Below, piece by piece: positions 61,641-64,000 of a stretch of DNA of 64,000 nt (positions within the stretch are counted from its first letter, which is position 1; each line of letters starts with the position of its first letter). This DNA comes from Flammeovirga pectinis (GTDB taxonomy: Bacteria; Bacteroidota; Bacteroidia; Cytophagales; Flammeovirgaceae). A program made the translations under genes and the position numbers. The notes under the pieces were generated by a model. That model ran no database searches. It had not been told where the DNA came from and saw only the letters and a list, made by a program, of their open reading frames with translations. The stretch covers positions 310,001 to 374,000 of the forward strand of contig NZ_CP034562.1 in assembly GCF_003970675.1 (NCBI RefSeq), given 5' to 3'.

Positions 61641-62372
61641 ATGAAATTAGATATATTAGTTATTTGTGCTCATCCAGATGATGCAGAGTTAAGCTGTTCT
61701 GGTACACTTATAAAAGCAATACAACAAGGTAAAAAGGTTGGCGTAGTAGATCTTACAAAAGGTGAAATGGGTACTAGAGGTACTCCTAAACTTAGAATGG
61801 AGGAGGCAATGAATGCTTCTAAAATAATGGGTTTAGCAGTACGAGATAATCTTGGGTTTGCTGATTTCTTTTTTAAGAACGATGCAGACCATCAAAAAGA
61901 AGTTTCTAGAATAATTCGAAAATATCAGCCAGAACTTATAATTACAAATGCTCCAGAAGACCGTCATCCAGACCATGGGAAAGGTGCTAGATTAGTGTTA
62001 GACGCTTGCTTTATGAGTGGGTTAAGAAAGATTGGAACGATAGAGCAAGGTGTTGATCAAGAGCCATGGAGACCTAAAAATGTATTCCATATGATCCAAT
62101 CAAATTACTTAACACCAGATTTTGTAGTAGATGTAACCGCACAGTGGGATATTAAAGTAGAAGCAATAAAAGCTTTTGGTTCTCAGTTTTTTGTAGGAGA
62201 AAATGCTGATGCCGCTCCAGGAGAACCTCAAACATTTATTTCAACACCGCAGTTTATGCAATTTCTAGAAGCAAGGGCAAGGGAATACGGGCAAAGAGTA
62301 AATGCACAATTTGCAGAAGGTTTTATTAAATCTGCACCAATTAAAGTTGATAACTTAATGCAACTTATTTAA
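61641..62372 (+). CDS. bshB1: BshB1 N-acetylglucosaminyl-malate deacetylase (bacillithiol pathway)
   Basis: The 243-aa protein is of the LmbE/PIG-L family. The zinc motif A-H-P-D-D-A-E is at about 10-16 and R-H-P-D-H-G-K-G-A follows. The segment G-E-M-G-T-R-G-T and the end with F-M-Q-F-L-E-A-R-A are marks of the BshB1 subgroup. It removes the acetyl group from GlcNAc-malate, the second step of bacillithiol synthesis, in the cytoplasm. The length is that of the Bacillus enzyme (about 235 aa). The other genes bshA and bshC are not in this window, which is normal in Bacteroidota. Confidence 0.92.
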   Translation: MKLDILVICAHPDDAELSCSGTLIKAIQQGKKVGVVDLTKGEMGTRGTPKLRMEEAMNASKIMGLAVRDNLGFADFFFKNDADHQKEVSRIIRKYQPELIITNAPEDRHPDHGKGARLVLDACFMSGLRKIGTIEQGVDQEPWRPKNVFHMIQSNYLTPDFVVDVTAQWDIKVEAIKAFGSQFFVGENADAAPGEPQTFISTPQFMQFLEARAREYGQRVNAQFAEGFIKSAPIKVDNLMQLI

Positions 62373-62509
62373 ACAATTTTATTGAATAATTAGTTCTTTT
62401 GAGTTACATTATAGTTTAGTTCATGAATAAAGTGAGTGTAATTAACACTCTATTTGCTTTGGTTTAGATAAAAAATCATTTTTGTTAGTGTAAAAAAAAT
62501 AAAAATTAT

Positions 62510-62517
62510 TACTTTTG
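62510..62517 (+). promoter_or_regulatory. Promoter -7 element
   Basis: TACTTTTG, a perfect TAnnTTTG, 31 bp before the ATG at 62548; a TTTG at 62481-62484 could be a -33 element at a slightly long spacing. Confidence 0.55.
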
Positions 62518-62547
62518 CTATTGAGGAAAAATGCACCTAATTAAATT

Positions 62548-62910
62548 ATGCAGCGTCTAGAATCTTCTATAAAAAATTTGTTGCTCCAACAAGATAAAAA
62601 AGCTCTAGAAGGGTTTTGCCCTTATCATAGAAAGCGTATTGCTTCTTCTGTATCAGATGCAAAAGAAGAAGTACGTAAATTATTTATGAATTTTGTGGAC
62701 GGTGAACTTGATAGGTTTAAAAAACAATTATCAGAAGAGGCTAGAGTGATTGTGGCAGGTATTGCAGAAGGTTATGTAAACGAGGTGTTACAACTTTTAG
62801 AAACTCAAGTTAGTAATGGTACTACTAATTTTACTTCAGAAGACTTAGTAAATGGTTTAGTAAGAATCTTTAATGTTGAAGATTGTCCTGCTTTCCAAAA
62901 TAAAAAATAG
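62548..62910 (+). CDS. 120-aa helical protein of unknown function
   Basis: The protein has no signal peptide and is predicted to be mostly alpha-helical, with two Cys (residues 24 and 113). I recognise no family. It has its own promoter (TACTTTTG) and terminator, which support a real gene. It is between bshB1 and a second small unknown gene. Nothing else can be said. Confidence 0.7.
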   Translation: MQRLESSIKNLLLQQDKKALEGFCPYHRKRIASSVSDAKEEVRKLFMNFVDGELDRFKKQLSEEARVIVAGIAEGYVNEVLQLLETQVSNGTTNFTSEDLVNGLVRIFNVEDCPAFQNKK

Positions 62911-62932
62911 ATCACTTATTAAATAGTGGGAG

Positions 62933-62965
62933 AAAACTCTAGCAGAAATGTTAGAGTTTTTTTTT
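62933..62965 (+). terminator. Rho-independent terminator
   Basis: AACTCTAGCA pairs with TGTTAGAGTT (10 bp, one G-T wobble) with a GAAA loop, then a T run. It lies 23 bp after the 120-aa gene. Confidence 0.85.
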
Positions 62966-63028
62966 GTTCATAAAATATTTTTTTGATCAAAATTTCAACA
63001 ATGATTTTTATTTAAACATTAAAGTGTT

Positions 63029-63036
63029 TATATTTG
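63029..63036 (+). promoter_or_regulatory. Promoter -7 element
   Basis: TATATTTG, a perfect TAnnTTTG, 30 bp before the ATG at 63066. Confidence 0.5.
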
Positions 63037-63065
63037 AGTCATCAAGATAATCAATTATTAGACAC

Positions 63066-63308
63066 ATGAGAACAATACTAAAAGGAATTTTAAGTGATGT
63101 AAGACGTGAAGGAAACAAGACACTTGCTACGTTAAGGTCTGAAAATGGAAATGATACATTATTAGTATTAAAGCCGATAGGAGAAAAAATACTAAAAGGG
63201 TATGCTGAACGATCATTTACTGTTAGAGTAAAAGGGTGGATGCAAGAAGAACTTCATCAAAGTTTTCATGTGACAAACCTTACAGGTTATTTAAAAATTG
63301 CTAGTTAG
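63066..63308 (+). CDS. 80-aa basic protein of unknown function
   Basis: The protein has no signal or membrane segment. It reads as a small five-strand beta fold: strands near ILKGILSDV, TLATLRS, DTLLVLKPI, FTVRVKGWM and FHVTNLTGYLKIA. This looks a little like an OB-fold. I recognise no family. It has its own promoter and, 112 bp after the stop, a terminator. Confidence 0.65.
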   Translation: MRTILKGILSDVRREGNKTLATLRSENGNDTLLVLKPIGEKILKGYAERSFTVRVKGWMQEELHQSFHVTNLTGYLKIAS

Positions 63309-63419
63309 ATACAAATAGGAAATTGTTTATTATTTAGTCATCCAAAATAAATAATAGATTATTGAATAGATAAAGAATAAGTAGTATGTCTTAGGGGATA
63401 AGAATATTACACTTAAATA

Positions 63420-63452
63420 GAAAAAGCGGCTCATACTATGGTGCCGCTTTTC
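63420..63452. terminator. Bidirectional terminator
   Basis: AAAAGCGGC pairs with GCCGCTTTT (9 bp) around a loop of about 13 nt, with A on the left and T on the right; it lies between the 80-aa gene and the outer-membrane protein on the opposite strand. Confidence 0.8.
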
Positions 63453-63478
63453 TTGTATTTCGATATTATTTTTCAATA

Positions 63479-64000
63479 CTATAACCTAAAAGTTACACCA
63501 AATTGCCCACCAGATACTGTTCCTCCTCCAAATTGAAGATTTAGGCCAATAAGATCATTAATAAACCATCTACCGCCTATTTGGATACCTCCACCAAAGC
63601 CAGTACTTTGATTACTATATCCATAGAAACCAACGTTTGCTCCAGCGTAAACATCCCATTCAGAAGTAAGATTTAATAATCTATTAAAATGATAATTTCC
63701 TAAAGCAGATAGCGTCCAGGCATTATGGTTTTTATCATCCCATTTATTATGAAATGAAAATACACCACCAACAGATATATCTGGGTGCAGCCCATTATAT
63801 TCTGCTCCAAGGTAAAAGGGAATTCCATGATTACTAAACCCAAACCCAGCATTTAAATACCATGCATGACCTGATGAATAATTAGCACCACTACTCTTAG
63901 AAGAAGAAGTTTGAGATGAAGATGAAGTATTTTTAGACTCCTTATCAGTGGTATCCTGAGCAATTAAATTAACCGAACAAAGTAATCCGATGGTTAGAAG
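63479..64000 (-). CDS. Outer-membrane beta-barrel protein, 3' part only
   Basis: The frame is open to the right edge, so the start codon is outside; 173 codons are visible. The first residues (LLTIGLLCSVNLIAQ) are the end of a signal peptide. A Ser/Thr-rich stretch follows, then amphipathic strands: A-W-Y-L-N-A-G-F-G-F, F-Y-L-G-A-E-Y-N-G, W-D-V-Y-A-G-A-N-V-G-F-Y-G-Y. The last strand Q-F-G-V-T-F-R-L is a normal barrel end. Only a few residues are missing, judged from the signal peptide. It is probably a small eight-strand barrel. No family name is secure. Confidence 0.7.
   Translation of the reverse strand, partial: LLTIGLLCSVNLIAQDTTDKESKNTSSSSQTSSSKSSGANYSSGHAWYLNAGFGFSNHGIPFYLGAEYNGLHPDISVGGVFSFHNKWDDKNHNAWTLSALGNYHFNRLLNLTSEWDVYAGANVGFYGYSNQSTGFGGGIQIGGRWFINDLIGLNLQFGGGTVSGGQFGVTFRL

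Noticed and set aside
1-64000. CRISPR array, tRNA, rRNA, IS element or prophage
   Set aside because: No regular repeats, no cloverleaf or TTCGA arm, no transposase, integrase or phage genes were seen on reading both strands.

Overview
The window is low-GC DNA (roughly one third G+C by eye) from a member of the Bacteroidota, most likely a marine Cytophagales bacterium of the Flammeovirga type. The phylum call rests on several things seen directly. Two proteins carry type IX secretion (T9SS) type A C-terminal sorting domains, and there is a bacillithiol gene (bshB1), LytS/LytTR signalling, a SusC/FecA-like receptor with an N-terminal regulatory domain, and many TAnnTTTG promoter -7 elements. 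Shine-Dalgarno sequences are largely absent. The genus is an inference. No rRNA, tRNA, CRISPR array, prophage or insertion sequence was seen.

Layout. 1-5.9 kb: a haem/iron locus with a CbiX-like chelatase (cut by the left edge), an FMN/4Fe-4S membrane redox protein, a TonB-dependent receptor, a HmuY-like lipoprotein and a ChaN-like haem protein. 5.9-20.2 kb: an envelope and secretion region with an MscS channel, MarC, a three-gene DUF1254 operon, a T9SS beta-propeller protein, a winged-helix/TolB-like/TPR regulator, and a divergent operon of an 80-aa protein, a divergent SecA and a DUF3124 lipoprotein. 20.4-22.7 kb: the RimK trio (PF05618 protease, RimK, AstE-like). 22.7-26.8 kb: two small exported proteins, then a LytS-LytTR pair translationally coupled to a lipoprotein with carbohydrate-binding-like repeats. 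26.8-36.7 kb: sulfatase, YHYH and PepSY-like lipoproteins, an alpha/beta hydrolase, a large caspase-like/TPR protein and an amine oxidase. 36.9-48.7 kb: a PIF1-like helicase, FabV, hemerythrin, an eRF1-domain-3-like protein, an SH3-porin fusion, GNAT, an M23 peptidase, DUF2490, spondin and glycine-zipper proteins. 49.2-58.4 kb: a 3078-aa T9SS surface protein. 58.6-64 kb: an RNA-methyltransferase-like protein, HflX, a DUF4440 lipoprotein, BshB1, two small unknowns and an outer-membrane protein cut by the right edge.

The most notable signal is not a gene. Three promoters, at 8051-8103, 11992-12044 and 16121-16173, share a 15-bp palindrome of the form ACCGT-N5-ACGGT followed by TTTAAC. In all three the TTTAAC lies exactly 29 nt from a TAnnTTTG -7 element. 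They drive, respectively, an apparent ~245-nt transcript ending in a terminator, the DUF1254 operon, and the divergent-SecA operon. The last site lies in the spacer shared with the winged-helix/TPR regulator gene. I infer one regulon, probably activated by that regulator, dealing with export or envelope functions. It does not match a system I know.
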